64,000 bases of DNA from Hippopus hippopus (GCA_946811185.2 OX328096.1:49180252-49244251), one strand, 5' to 3'. Positions 28,401 to 35,045 are shown, numbered from the stretch's first letter. Notes: generated by a model not told the origin, from the sequence alone. Made by a program: numbers and translations.

Positions 28401-31400
28401 TCTATGTGTATGGAATAACTTTGAGTGCAGCATTCAGTCATGTCCTAGGAGCCTGTCTCATTTATGTCATTCTCTTACTGACATATGCACAACTTGGCTA
28501 CCTGGTCAGTAACTATTTCATTGTTTTTACTCTAATGAATAACTTTACAGCTTTTCTTTGTAATCAATCATAACAAATGAAGCAGACAAAAAACAAGAAA
28601 TATTTCAGCGAAGGAAAGTGATATTTTTTTACTTATTTTACTTAAGCTGTGTGGAAATTATCTCATTGCACAAAATGTGTGTTAGATCCTCTCTGTGCGA
28701 ATGTGAACATGGGCAAGCTCAGCAGTTCTGACAGCTGGAATTTGAAATTAAAACTGCAGCTACATTTTTTCTGAAGGCATGACCATTGTAACCATTTGTT
28801 TAAATGGACCTATTATTACACTTGAAATGTTGGATGTTCAAATAGTGTGAGTGAACTTTGTGAAAGTTGAATTTCATTCATGTTTTATTTTATCATTTGT
28901 AAACAAATAAACTCTTTTTATCAAAGGGTAATTTCAGGCCAATGAAGAACTAGTTCATTTGGTAGAAAAAAGAAAGATTATAAGGAAAGAAAAAATAGAA
29001 AACAATGATAAAAGAAGCAATTGGATTTCACAAGCATTACTTGCTTTCCTAAGTGGTCTATGTTAGGGTGCGATAAAGTCGTACTTACACAGTAACTGAT
29101 TAAACCTTTCCCAAATGACACATTTTACACCCTTCTAAACTGAAAGCACCTGCTGACGACAAATTTGAAATTGGCACAACTGAGCAAAAGTTCTCTTATA
29201 GGGTTAAAAACAATGTGGGAAATGGAGAAATTGCTTGTTAGTCCCCTACCAGCGAAGCCGAAGGGGACTTTAGGTTTGCACTCCGTCCGTTTGTCCGTCA
29301 GTCCGCATGCAATTCAGTTTTCCAGACTCTTTTTCTAAAAGCTGGCAGATATTGAGCTGATTTTTGGTGTGTAAGTCAACCACTATGAGTTACAGATCGA
29401 GTTCAAGTTTCGTTCTGGTCCACTGATTTTTTAAGAAATTACGGGCCTTGGACTTAGAAATTTTCACCAAAAAAAACAGTTTTCCGGACTTTTTTTCTAA
29501 ACGCTGGTAGACATTGAGCTGATTTTTGGTGTGCAAGTCAACAACCATGAGTTACAGATCAAGTTTGAGTTCCCTTCCGGTCCACTGATTTTTTACGAAA
29601 TTACGGGCCTTGGACTTAGAAATTTTCACCAAAAAAACAGTTTTCCGGACGTTTTTTCTAAACGCTGGCAGATATTGAGCTGATTTTAGATGTGTAAGTC
29701 AACCACCATGAGTTACAGATCAAGTTCGAGTTTCGTGACGGTCCACTGATTTTTGACGAAATTACGGGCCTTGGACTTAGAAAATTTCACTGAAAAAACA
29801 GTTTTCCCAACTTTTTTACTTACAATGCTCATGTTTGGTATGTAGGTACCTGTCATTGATACTGATCTTCTGTGGGTTATATGTCCAAGGTCAAGGTAAA
29901 AGATTTTAACCCTTATCATGAAAACTTATCATCAAAACTTTTCATAGTCATTTCTCTGTATATTTTTTAAGTACTTAAGTTATAACGCTTATACATGGTA
30001 AGCTGGTACCTCTCAATGGTACACACCTGCTGATGATAAGGTCAAGGTCATCTCACAAGGTAAAGGTCATATTTCTGAAAATTTGCTTTTACTGGGGCAT
30101 TTTGTTTCACAAACACATCTTATCTTAGTAAAACTTCTTCAATGAACTTACTTTAACGAGGAAAATGCTTATATATCTGGCTTTCATTAAAGCATTGCAT
30201 ACAAAGAAAGACACGATGCTTATAATTCTGAAAGGGGGTCAAATACGTTCTTTCTCCTCCACAGAGTTTCACAAACTATACCTGCCAGCAATATATACGG
30301 CCGGTAGGGGACTCGGTATTGCTATGCAATACTATCAGAATGCTTGTTAGAATCAATTTCTGTTTATCCTACGCTGTTTTCAAAAGGCTTCCTCTGTGAA
30401 CACATTAGAATGAGGGATTGTTTGTATAAGGATAACTGGTTTAGACAAATGACATTTCTTTTGTATGCTTACAGATGTATGGACGAGCTGTTCCAGGGTT
30501 TGAGTCAGTTGGTCATGCTATTTCAACATTAGTTGTGATTATTCGAGGAACTTTCGATTTCTGGCCAATGTTAAATCACCAGCCAGTGTTCAGTCATTTC
30601 TACCTTTATTCTTATTATGCATTTGCATATGGCATCTTGGTAGCCCTAGTCATTTCCATTCTGCAGAGCTGCTACAGAATTAACAAATCCAAAATGTATT
30701 ATAAAGACTCCTTGGACATGAAAGACTATGAAATGATAGAATTTATGATCAACCGTTTCAAGTTGTGGGCTGGTATAAAGAAACAAAAACCGGTAAGTTT
30801 GTGGAATCAACTCTCTCCTTTGAAAGAGACACATTCTTGTGCATCTCCTACAGGTTATTCATAACATGTTATAAAAAATGTAACAACTTCTCACAATACA
30901 TGTACTTTCTTGTGAAGGTCTTAACTCTTTATCTTACAATCCCGAGTTTTAACGACCTTGAAAGAGACTTTTGAAAACATTTGAAAATGCTGGTATCCCA
31001 CATTATCTCCTTTTCTCACAATGTCTTCTGTCCTTTCAAAAAGAATTCCCATTCATTGAGTCACATTGAATTTGTTGTCTGCAGATGCTTTCAGTTTCCA
31101 CAAGTCTAAGATTTTGTTGTTAAGTAAAGAGTTAACTAATATGTGGATTTCATATGCAGTGATTTTCTTTGCTTCAGAAATGTCTTTGTTATCATATTTT
31201 CAAACATTATGAGACTGTATTTTCAAAAATCAAAATACTTCTGGTTGTCAAGGTAGATGTATATGCCACCACTTGGCACTTTCTTCACATCAACTCCATA
31301 TATGCTTAGTCAGAATGTGAGGGATCAAGTTTAGACTTTTCAGAACTTACAGTATTATCTTAGATTTATATTATTTTGCATGTTCAGTGCAGTCTGTTCT

Positions 31401-32623
31401 TGATCTATACTGTCTGCTTGTCTCATATAAACCAACTCTGTCAGAAAAGTTGAAGTTGTTTTTATTGGGCTATCCCACTAGGGGCTAATATTACAGTTGT
31501 GATGACCTGATTCACACCTAGATACTAGACACAGATTTCATGTTTTATCCTATTCACAGGCTTTCAGACGGGTCCATTTCCCAGACTTACCATCAGTATC
31601 TAGTCGAGCTTCAACAAGTCATTCAAATCGTTCCTCGGAGTCCACAGAAAGTACCAATACAACTTTTGAGCCAGAATCTTACGAGCCATATTTGAAAAGA
31701 ATGGCAGGTAGATTGGGCCCAACCTGGCAACTGTTCCTACGCCGTTTTGATGAGGTAAGTGATGACTTGTTCAGTATTACTTTCACTTTGTCTATTTTAA
31801 CCCTTCACCAGACAACAAATAATTAGATCTGTCTATATTGAAAGGATTTGCAGAAGACCTATTGTTCTCCTCTTCACGAGATATTTTCAAAAACATTATT
31901 CCTCAGGATGGTATAATTGTGGGATTGTCTGGTAAAGAGTTTATCCCTCTGCCAAAGGAAAAATTTCCAACTCATCGAAATGTATAGCTTTTGCACCAAA
32001 CAAATTATATGCGGCTCTAATCGTGGAATTTGTCTCTGACAGGCTAGCAAACAGTGTTTTTTAAAAAGACAAAATAGCATCATTTTAACAAATTTATTTT
32101 GTCACCAGCAAATACCTTTGATATGGACGAGTCTCGATTTTTGTTATGGGGTAAAGAGTAAAATGTAAAATAATAACATCTGTGTGTTTTACAGATTGAG
32201 ATCCTGGATCAGGAGGAACAGAGACTAGTCACAAAGACAGAAGCTCTAGTAAAAGACTTAAATCTAAGGTGTAGAATTAATGAACTTGAGAGACAAGGAA
32301 AAGAGATCCTAAGTTGGCACAAATCAAGTTCTTCTAAACCACCTGTAAGTGATTCAAAGCTCAGACAATCACAAAGACTTGCTAATCGAGACAATCATGA
32401 GCAGAAAGCTCCATCAACAGTTACGGGAGCCACTTCAAGGGTGGCTGCCACCCCACCAGGCAAAGAACAAAAGCCTGTACAAAGCAAAAGGCCATTGAGT
32501 GATCAGGGTGCTCGCACAGAACAGACATCAGAGAGGAGAGCCTCAGTTCCAGAGAAAAATAAATTACAGAAATTTCTGAAAAGTGTTAAGCCCTCTAAAC
32601 CTGCCTGGAATAAAGATAGTTGA
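1247..32623 (+). CDS. Polycystin-1-family protein, 3' part of gene (24 exons, 5' partial)
   Basis: Large membrane receptor/channel-like protein of the polycystin-1 (PKD1/PKD1L/PKDREJ) family. Exons: 1247-1402, 3303-3928, 5905-6199, 6882-7918, 10478-10721, 11710-11905, 12500-12808, 13510-13835, 14381-14539, 15879-16130, 16592-16722, 17447-17593, 18250-18338, 19167-19414, 20671-20784, 21627-21999, 22655-22826, 23318-23443, 24253-24430, 26823-27110, 28370-28504, 30475-30792, 31560-31754, 32195-32623. All junctions are GT-AG, all phases match, and the sum is 2,181 codons including TGA. Order: REJ-like region, GAIN/GPS, TM1, PLAT, TM2-3, Ser-rich loop, TM4-6 and TOP domain, TM7-11, coiled coil. 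That is the family's 11-TM layout. Family members pair with TRPP/PKD2-type channels, often in cilia or sperm; that role is inferred here. The N-terminal ectodomain and start codon lie upstream of the window. Exact orthology (PKD1, PKD1L2 or PKDREJ) cannot be settled by eye. Confidence 0.93.
1571..1799 (+). repeat. MITE family A, full-length copy
   Basis: 229 bp bounded by TTAA on both sides. Ends read CCCATTACCACACAA and TTGTCGTTTGGTAATGAG (inverse). The centre is a long near-perfect hairpin, GAGAAAATGCTGG facing CCAGCATTTTCTC. TTAA boundaries and a C-rich terminus suggest a piggyBac-type non-autonomous element. This copy splits an older family C repeat (1441-1870). Confidence 0.8.
1903..2311. 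repeat. Foldback element with AATTTATTTCAT ends
   Basis: Outer ends AATTTATTTCAT and ATGAAATAAATT are inverted. The left third is itself a hairpin: GTGAACATCAATGGTAATAT faces ATATTACCCATGATGTTCAC (1918-1982). The middle contains no ORF. Confidence 0.55.
3007..3229 (+). repeat. MITE family A copy upstream of the REJ exon
   Basis: Starts TAAACCCTTTACCA and ends GTAGAGTTGA. It ends about 70 bp before the acceptor of exon 3303. The central hairpin is partly degraded. Confidence 0.7.
3303..3928 (+). CDS. Polycystin-1-like exon: REJ module
   Basis: 626 nt. It opens with VTIIDAGAPVVAMECVSC, a REJ-module signature. It continues as a Ser/Thr-rich, cysteine-containing ectodomain with several N-glycosylation sequons, including NSST and NVT. 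The acceptor is CACAG and the donor GTAAGA splits a Glu codon (two bases here, one in the next exon). The apparent stop just downstream lies in the intron. Confidence 0.88.
4108..5030 (+). repeat. Diverged tandem duplication in intron
   Basis: GTCTGCAGGAGTTAGTAAGA near 4122 recurs as GTCTGCAGGAATTAGTAAGA near 4718. The following 250 or so bases correspond (ATAATGGATCCATAAAATCC against ATTATGGATCCATAAAATCC). A family B MITE sits between the copies. Confidence 0.65.
4423..4674. repeat. MITE family B copy inserted between two halves of a duplication
   Basis: Begins GGCATGCAACACGCGAAAAG and ends TGTTACAAGCC. It lies at the junction of the duplicated blocks at 4108-4422 and 4705-5030. ATAT-type bases flank both sides. 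Confidence 0.78.
4787..5032. repeat. Repeat family C copy (GAGCCATGCTCT termini)
   Basis: Starts GAGCCATGCTCTGGCAAAAG and ends in the decayed inverse (CATAGAGAAAAGCTC). Contains ATGGATCCATAAAATCCATT, a family marker. An interrupted copy lies at about 4175-4422. Confidence 0.65.
5519..5740 (+). repeat. MITE family A copy
   Basis: TTAA at both ends, with the central palindrome (AACACTGGTAACCAGCATTTT) slightly altered. It lies in the intron before exon 5905. Confidence 0.7.
5905..6199 (+). CDS. Polycystin-1-like exon: ectodomain helical segment
   Basis: 295 nt, acceptor TCACATAG, donor GTAAGG. It encodes a mixed helical segment (about DNLSYLVDQVIS to IRQIASAIKYLS) that begins the GAIN-like region. 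The first base completes the Glu codon split by the previous intron and the exon ends in phase 0. A C-tract of about 12 bases lies 35 bp upstream of the acceptor. Confidence 0.85.
6882..7918 (+). CDS. Polycystin-1-like exon: GAIN domain, long exon
   Basis: At 1,037 nt this is the longest exon. It encodes the body of the GAIN-like domain: a Ser-rich helical N-terminal half (EYPNELSKSTLSKVDTAIST) and a beta-rich C-terminal half with sequons such as NATG and NQS. Acceptor CATTTCAG; donor GTAAGT splits a Ser codon. The open frame extends upstream of 6882, but that part reads through intron sequence. Confidence 0.88.
8590..8700 (+). repeat. SINE 3'-part relic
   Basis: AAGCATGGACAGGTGCACTG and AACTGAAAGAATGGTGCAAA match, on the opposite strand, the segment at 49380-49500. 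Only the 3' part is recognisable. Confidence 0.45.
10234..10460 (+). repeat. MITE family A copy just upstream of the GPS exon
   Basis: Starts TTACCCTTTACCACACAATC and ends GATGAGTTAA. Only 17 bp separate it from the exon at 10478, so it supplies the region where the branch point must lie. The central hairpin is intact (ATGCTGGTCACCAGCATTTT). Confidence 0.8.
10478..10721 (+). CDS. Polycystin-1-like exon: GPS cleavage motif
   Basis: 244 nt. It contains the full GPS signature: Cys-Ser-Tyr, W-x-S-D-G-C, then C-x-C-N-H-M-T-S-Y-G. The H-M-T triplet (about residues 765-767 of the partial protein) matches the H-[L/M/I]-[T/S] self-cleavage consensus, so autoproteolysis is plausible. Acceptor TTTTTTCAG; donor GTGAGT. 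The exon sits between two copies of the same MITE, 17 bp upstream and 20 bp downstream. Confidence 0.93.
10742..10970 (+). repeat. MITE family A copy just downstream of the GPS exon
   Basis: 229 bp, starting TTAATTCTTTACCACACAAT 20 bp after the donor at 10722. Same orientation as the copy at 10234. Confidence 0.78.
11028..11092. repeat. Short palindromic repeat, family D
   Basis: GTGTAGATCAAGATCAGACTG faces CAGTCTGATCTTGGATCTAC across GCACAGAACATG. Related fragments appear near 14984-15030, 17200-17240, 18776-18825, 37140-37175, 37760-37800, 38645-38695 and 48155-48190. Confidence 0.6.
11710..11905 (+). CDS. Polycystin-1-like exon: TM1 and start of PLAT
   Basis: 196 nt. It encodes DLDIVNNPVA followed by a hydrophobic helix (about IITCSIILGMYIVLVIICR) as TM1, then a short basic linker. 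The first PLAT strand follows (YNVMVFTGRQFGAG), where donor GTAAGT splits the last Gly codon. Confidence 0.93.
12191..12399 (+). repeat. MITE family A copy upstream of the PLAT exon
   Basis: Starts TAAACTCTTTCTCACACAAT and ends TTGGTAAAGGTTTGA. The right arm of the hairpin is partly deleted. It ends 100 bp before exon 12500. Confidence 0.68.
12500..12808 (+). CDS. Polycystin-1-like exon: PLAT/LH2 domain
   Basis: 309 nt. It encodes most of a PLAT domain: TSAHVGIQLLGS, RIWHDNTGTSPSWYLDHVVV, and the aromatic stretch around YYFYCQSWL. In this family PLAT is a cytosolic lipid/protein-binding beta sandwich after TM1. The donor GTAATT is followed seven bases later by a MITE copy. Confidence 0.95.
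12816..13045 (+). repeat. MITE family A copy at the PLAT exon donor
   Basis: TTAA begins 7 bp into the intron. The left terminal region is disturbed (a local duplication of the GACCATTGAAAACATTG type), but the central hairpin GAGAAAATGCTGGTAACCAG is perfect. Confidence 0.68.
13510..13835 (+). CDS. Polycystin-1-like exon: post-PLAT linker, TM2 and TM3
   Basis: 326 nt. FGRRFKTAIFNALADKHLWL is the conserved linker after PLAT, followed by TM2 (about RATCCVTLLFTFICVNAMW) and TM3 (about IVLAIVTNVMVLPINLGLIF). It ends in a basic KKSRTK. Acceptor TTTTTATAG, donor GTGAGA, phase 0 out. Confidence 0.93.
14381..14539 (+). CDS. Polycystin-1-like exon: cytosolic loop, part 1
   Basis: 53 codons, phase 0 on both sides, acceptor TTTGTTTGCAG, donor GTAAGT. 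It encodes an acidic, polar, probably disordered part of the long TM3-TM4 cytosolic loop. Skipping it would keep the frame. Confidence 0.8.
15879..16130 (+). CDS. Polycystin-1-like exon: cytosolic loop, part 2
   Basis: 84 codons, phase 0 on both sides. It is Ser/Arg-rich, with a KRPSV site resembling a basophilic kinase motif and a WDEDSSMKWSEVSDSP acidic patch. Acceptor ATTAACAG, donor GTAAGT. Skipping would be frame-neutral. Predicted cytosolic and disordered. Confidence 0.78.
16592..16722 (+). CDS. Polycystin-1-like exon: cytosolic loop, part 3
   Basis: 131 nt. It carries a short charged helix (VESDELIAELDKMEKELKES) with heptad-like spacing, then a Ser-rich tail. Acceptor ACTTACAG; donor GTATGT in phase 2. 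Confidence 0.82.
16888..17112 (+). repeat. MITE family A copy
   Basis: Starts TTAACCTTTTACCAAACATT. The right end has decayed to TTTAATAGAGAT. It lies in the cytosolic-loop intron of the polycystin gene. Confidence 0.65.
17447..17593 (+). CDS. Polycystin-1-like exon: cytosolic loop, part 4
   Basis: 147 nt. It encodes RRLTISELENLNDILHSDDE, a short amphipathic segment with an acidic end, then a basic Lys/Arg stretch. Acceptor GTGTACAG, donor GTAAGT. It enters and leaves in phase 2, so skipping this exon alone keeps the frame. Confidence 0.82.
18250..18338 (+). CDS. Polycystin-1-like exon: cytosolic loop, part 5
   Basis: 89 nt. This small Ser/Gly/Asn-rich exon links two phase-matched neighbours. 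Acceptor ATTATTACAG, donor GTAAGT. I recognise no motif; the call rests on phase continuity and splice sites. Confidence 0.75.
19167..19414 (+). CDS. Polycystin-1-like exon: end of loop, TM4 and most of TM5
   Basis: 248 nt. The loop end (YYSELTMESRDIRQIPVHKE) leads into CSLPPWCIYVAYVLCFLLCV (TM4) and ALKWVLACLLSLILSFCVVE (TM5), the conserved pair in polycystin-1 proteins. Donor GTACTT; a MITE begins at intron position 6. Confidence 0.93.
19420..19649 (+). repeat. MITE family A copy 5 bp into an intron
   Basis: TTAACCCTTTACCATACAAC begins immediately after the GTACT donor of exon 19167-19414. The hairpin GAGAAAATGCTGGTAACCAG is intact. The TTAA shares its first T with donor position +6. Confidence 0.78.
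19860..20095 (+). repeat. tRNA-derived SINE
   Basis: The head has a tRNA-like A box (TGGGTCAGTGGTATAG) and a B-box-like stretch (GGGCTCAAGCTGCAC). A core GTCCTTGGGCAAGACACTT follows, then a tail GAAATAATGTTGAAAGTCAG ending in CAATCAA. It is a SINE and not a tRNA gene, because no cloverleaf can be completed. Confidence 0.7.
20671..20784 (+). CDS. Polycystin-1-like exon: end of TM5 and cytosolic linker
   Basis: 38 codons, phase 0 on both sides. It encodes ALMIAVYMVAMMKN, completing TM5, followed by an acidic linker (DKNDEDDCIEIDPT). The donor GTTTGT is weaker than its neighbours. Confidence 0.88.
20902..21125 (-). repeat. MITE family A copy, reverse orientation
   Basis: TTAACTCTTTACCACACGAC at the left and GTGAGAAAGGGTTGA at the right. 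Body order is reversed relative to the 1571 copy. Confidence 0.7.
21388..21563 (+). repeat. MITE family A copy with internal deletion
   Basis: TTAA to TTAA, 176 bp. The whole left hairpin arm is missing, leaving only the ACGATGTTTTTTATCC region. It ends 63 bp before exon 21627. Confidence 0.65.
21627..21999 (+). CDS. Polycystin-1-like exon: TM6 and start of TOP domain
   Basis: 373 nt. A basic lead (EEGRKIRRMKTIIRQFF) runs into TM6 (about YMFYLWVIMVIVYVHFHY). The start of the polycystin/TOP domain follows (STIDEFWDWTENVF to RMRLIRS). Donor GTAGTT. The open frame beyond 21999 is a transposon fragment in the intron. Confidence 0.93.
22012..22165 (+). repeat. Fragment of GTCC-microsatellite element
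   Basis: Starts TATACCCCCGCAAAAGGAAT 13 bp after the donor at 22000 and runs into GTCTGTCCGTGTGTCCGTCC. It extends the exon frame artificially. Confidence 0.6.
22655..22826 (+). CDS. Polycystin-1-like exon: TOP domain middle
   Basis: 172 nt. It encodes a stretch ending in the WNESSYNKSWKYMYANELGG region of the TOP (polycystin) domain, with sequons NES and NKS. Acceptor GTTTCACAG; donor GTAAGC splits a Gly codon. Confidence 0.9.
22940..23162 (-). repeat. MITE family A copy, reverse, shortened hairpin
   Basis: Starts near ACCCTCTTTACC and ends GTTGCAAAGGGTTAA. The hairpin loop lost one arm (GCTGGTTACCTTTTCCCAC). Confidence 0.62.
23318..23443 (+). CDS. Polycystin-1-like exon: TOP domain, with tandem acceptor
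   Basis: 126 nt, encoding GFLATYSGGGYLQTLG and WIDLR, classic polycystin-domain blocks. The acceptor reads TAGCAG, so splicing after either AG is in frame. The 23318 start gives Gly-Ser-Asp and the 23321 start gives Gly-Asp. Donor GTACGC in phase 2. Confidence 0.92.
23842..24070 (+). repeat. MITE family A, full-length 229-bp copy
   Basis: A good reference copy: TTAACCCTTTACCAAACAAT at the left, GTCGTTTGGTAAAGAGTTAA at the right, exactly 229 bp including both TTAAs. Confidence 0.82.
24253..24430 (+). CDS. Polycystin-1-like exon: TOP domain C-terminal part
   Basis: 178 nt. It encodes TRAVVFEFSFYSPGSDMTAV and EFPLTGGVITSYDI, the last beta strands of the TOP domain before TM7. Acceptor CACTTCAG, donor GTATTT. 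The exon lies between two forward MITE copies, ending 183 bp upstream and starting 35 bp downstream. Confidence 0.95.
24466..24697 (+). repeat. MITE family A copy near a TOP-domain donor
   Basis: TTAA at both ends, starting 35 bp after donor 24431. Together with the copy at 23842 it brackets exon 24253-24430. Confidence 0.78.
24842..25547 (+). repeat. Repeat family E, single intronic copy (CGTAGTT-rich)
   Basis: About 705 bp, with left end AAGCCGTGGTCACACCTGAC and right end GTGACCATGGCTTA (inverse). The interior is a degenerate series of GTAGTTGACCGTAGT-type words. It contains the uninterrupted site GACAGTGGTTAAAGTAC at 25171. It is inserted in a family A relic (24720-25590) and has one copy of the 147-bp unit at its right end. 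Confidence 0.78.
26064..26606. repeat. Transposon-like element with TTTAAAGGTGG ends, flanked by direct repeats
   Basis: Left end AAAGGTGGGTATTT and right end GGGCCACCTTTAA are inverted. The 50-bp flank GCCACACTGTTTTCATAGCT (26012-26063) recurs at 26633-26686. The minus-strand open stretch inside (26334-26621) has no recognised domain. Confidence 0.55.
26823..27110 (+). CDS. Polycystin-1-like exon: TM7, TM8 and start of TM9
   Basis: 96 codons, phase 0 on both sides. It encodes CILLLVVIYSCVHIVLQI (TM7), FWHWYEMITTLATIVSVGMY (TM8), then RYLYAWLLFFIMFK (start of TM9). Acceptor TTGTTTCAG, donor GTAGGT. The block is strongly conserved in type. Confidence 0.95.
27152..27388. repeat. Repeat family C copy in intron
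   Basis: Starts GTCTGGCAAAAGGGGATTTA and ends CTTTTCACAGAGCATGGCTC, giving about 45-bp inverted ends. It begins about 40 bp after donor 27111. Confidence 0.68.
28370..28504 (+). CDS. Polycystin-1-like exon: end of TM9, S4-S5-like linker, TM10
   Basis: 45 codons, phase 0. VVRQLQFIKFLYVYGITLSA continues TM9, and FSHVLGACLIYVILLLTYAQ forms TM10. Donor GTCAGT is a GT site with a less common +3 base. Confidence 0.93.
29241..30351. mobile_element. Non-autonomous element inserted in a MITE relic, with target duplication
   Basis: Starts GTCCCCTACCAGCGAAGCCG, carries a GTCCGTTTGTCCGTCAGTCC microsatellite near the left end, and contains about 170-bp tandem units (repeated CCACTGATTTTTTA, TTTTCACCAAAAAAACAG). 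It ends after GGCCGGTAGGGGACT. Both junctions carry TGCTTGTTAG, and the surrounding halves join into a reverse family A MITE (29103-30435). Confidence 0.72.
30475..30792 (+). CDS. Polycystin-1-like exon: pore-loop segment, TM11, C-tail start
   Basis: 106 codons, phase 0. GHAISTLVVIIRGTFDFWPM occupies the pore-loop position, FYLYSYYAFAYGILVALVIS is TM11, and DMKDYEMIEFMINRFKLWAG is the conserved proximal C-tail. The pore segment reads I-I-R-G-T-F-D-F, without the L-G-D filter of PKD2-type channels, as expected of a polycystin-1-type subunit. Confidence 0.95.
30921..31135 (+). repeat. MITE family A copy
   Basis: TTAACTCTTTATCTTACAAT to GTAAAGAGTTAA, with the left hairpin arm shortened. It lies in the intron after exon 30475-30792. 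Confidence 0.68.
31560..31754 (+). CDS. Polycystin-1-like exon: C-terminal tail, Ser-rich
   Basis: 65 codons, phase 0. FRRVHFPDLPSVSSRAST begins a Ser/Thr-rich cytosolic stretch. It is followed by RMAGRLGPTWQLFLRRFDE, which leads into the coiled coil. Acceptor TATTCACAG, donor GTAAGT. Confidence 0.88.
32195..32623 (+). CDS. Polycystin-1-like terminal exon: coiled coil and stop
   Basis: 142 codons plus TGA. IEILDQEEQRLVTKTEALVK and following residues show heptad spacing, fitting the C-terminal coiled coil with which polycystin-1 proteins bind TRPP partners (family knowledge). A basic, Ser/Pro-rich, probably disordered tail follows. A donor-like GTAAGT occurs inside at 32344, so a shorter isoform cannot be excluded. 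Confidence 0.9.
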   Translation: MEILDQEEQRLVTKTEALVKDLNLRCRINELERQGKEILSWHKSSSSKPPVSDSKLRQSQRLANRDNHEQKAPSTVTGATSRVAATPPGKEQKPVQSKRPLSDQGARTEQTSERRASVPEKNKLQKFLKSVKPSKPAWNKDS

Positions 32624-32973
32624 GACACAAGTGCTAGACTAAAGGGTATTTAAGGCTAGAGTGCACTTGTAGGGTAAATCATGTAAATAGTTCAGTGAAT
32701 AGATACAGTTTTGCTACCAGACCAGAAGTCATATGGTGCTATATTATGGAGCAGTAAGCAATAATCCAGTATTCCAGTATTTGTGATAGACACATCTACA
32801 TGTATGAATATAATGGTAGAAGAGTCAAGGGAACAGGTTTGCTTATTTAATGTGAAATATGGAAATCACAAGTTATATAATCTTGTCTTGCACAAACATA
32901 GCATTATTGTAAATAGTATAAAGAACTGTGTATTTCCTACACCTTGAGGAACTTTTACCAAGTAAAAATGAAC

Positions 32974-32979
32974 AATAAA
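32974..32979 (+). promoter_or_regulatory. Candidate polyadenylation signal of polycystin gene
   Basis: A canonical AATAAA lies 351 bp after the stop codon. No earlier AATAAA was noticed in the 3' UTR. The 3' end of the transcript would fall near 32,990-33,005. Confidence 0.6.
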
Positions 32980-33623
32980 TTGAAATGCCAGATAGTGTAT
33001 GAAGGAAACTGAAGTAGAGTAACTGTTGGGTAGTATTAGAAGGATATCTAAAAGTTATATCCTTTACAAATCACCTTTATGTTACCTTGTGGTAATAGTA
33101 AAGTGTGATGAAAGTGCTTTAAAAACGGAAATTAAAGCCCATCTCATTCTTCAACAGGCTCAATCTTTCTTTCTTAAGTGCAAAATAATGTGTGCTTTTT
33201 TGAGGGAAAAAAATTCAAAACCATTAATGATAGATTGGAGACCAAGTGCTGTGATTTGCATTGAACCAGAGATACTGGTGGCAAACTTAACAACTTTTGT
33301 GATACACCCTTAACCCTTCTCATGCATTATTACAGAAATAGGAAATGTAGCAGCGAAATTTAGGAAAAGATTCTAAGAAATAGGGAAATTGCTTAGAATG
33401 AGCAATACCCCCATTTATCATATTGTTGTTAAACTTGTGTCTTTTGTCTCTAGGCATAGTCTTGAATGGTTTCTGTTCCAGTTCTCAGGTATCACTCAGG
33501 CTTTATTCCCCAAAAATTTAAGATGAATTCTTATTGTCAACTCTAGCACTAGCCATCTTGTTGGCTGCAACAAAATGTCTCTTTTTGTCTCTGCCAATCA
33601 GATAGATAGTCTTTGAGATTGAA

Positions 33624-33853
33624 TTAACCCTTGAACACACAATCCCAAGTTTTAACAATCCAGAGAAAAAGGCCTTTTAATAACTTTGTGGAAAAAGAAG
33701 AAAATGCTGGTTACCAGCATTTTCCCCTTTTCCCACAATGTTTTCTACTCTTCTTGAGACAAATCCCACCATAAGAGCCATATTTAATTATTTGTATGCA
33801 AATGCTTTCAATTTGGACAAGTCTAAGATTTTGTTGTGTGATAGAGGGTTCAA
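33624..33853 (+). repeat. MITE family A copy, intergenic
   Basis: TTAACCCTTGAACACACAAT at the left and a decayed GAGGGTTCAA at the right; hairpin intact. Confidence 0.68.
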
Positions 33854-34824
33854 ATAATATCTAAAATTATTGGTGGATACAGCTTAAGCTTTGGAAAAGT
33901 CCAAAGTTACACTTGAGGATTAAGGAGACAGAGGGGGAAACAGATGGACAGATGAAACAAATGCCAAATAAATACAAGTGTCTTTCATCCTAATCATACA
34001 TCGAGAAAGAGACTCTGATGTAAAGTTGTGATATTTTTATGTGATAATTCTGTGTTTTCCTATATGGGAAGACAAAATTTAATGTTGAGGTATCCAAAAT
34101 CCAAAGAAATAAATCCAAAGATGTACTTAGTGTAGTTTTGTTAATGTGCTTTTTTTCCTGTATAGAAAAGGGGACTTTTTCTGCAAAGGCATACACCAGT
34201 ATTTTCAGTTATAACAGGTTTGTCTTCTTCACTGGTATCTATAATGTTTCGCCTTTTACCAACACATGTTTTTATGACCAAAGGAACGAGGTATTTAAAA
34301 AGATTGTTGGAAAAAAAGAAAATGCTAGTAACTAGTATTTTCTGATTTTCTGAGAATGTTTTCTATCCTTTTGAAGGCAAATCCCATCATATGAGGCACT
34401 ATTTCTTTGTTGCCTGTATATGCTTTCAATATGGATGATTCTTAAATTTTGTCATCTGGTAAAGAGTAAAATTACATCCAGCCTGTACCAGACCTTCATG
34501 ATTTGATACATTTACAGGAAATAAAGTAGAGGGAGTTGTCAATCATTTTGTATAATTAATTAGCTATTTGGTCTTTTTTTCCTTTTTCCGCTTTTTATGT
34601 ATGGAAGAGCTTAGAAAAGGAAAGAAATTTTTTATACACACAAAAAAAGTAGGCTACTTTTGTGATACATTTTGTTTTTTTCTAAATACATTTATACATT
34701 ATCCGTCCATTAGCTTTAGCACTATGCAAATGAAATGTATTACTTATCCGTCCATTTATTTTGTTTTACCTTGAACTGCAGGCATTTTGAGTCAAACAAA
34801 CACATATGTGACATATAACACATA

Positions 34825-35045
34825 TTAACTCTTTTCCACACGACAATATTTTAGACTGGTCCAAATTAAAAGCGTTTGCAGACAACAAAATAATTGTGGC
34901 TCAAATGATTGATTTGTTTCTAAAAGATTAGAAAACATTGTGGTAAAAGGAGAAAATGCTGGTTACTACATTGGTTACCACATTGTTTACAAATTTCTTA
35001 CTATCCTAGGTTATTAAAGCTCAGGATTGCGTGGTAAAGGGTTGA
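34825..35045 (-). repeat. MITE family A copy, reverse, intergenic
   Basis: TTAACTCTTTTCCACACGAC to GTGGTAAAGGGTTGA. The hairpin loop is remodelled (GGTTACTACATTGGTTACCA). Confidence 0.65.
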
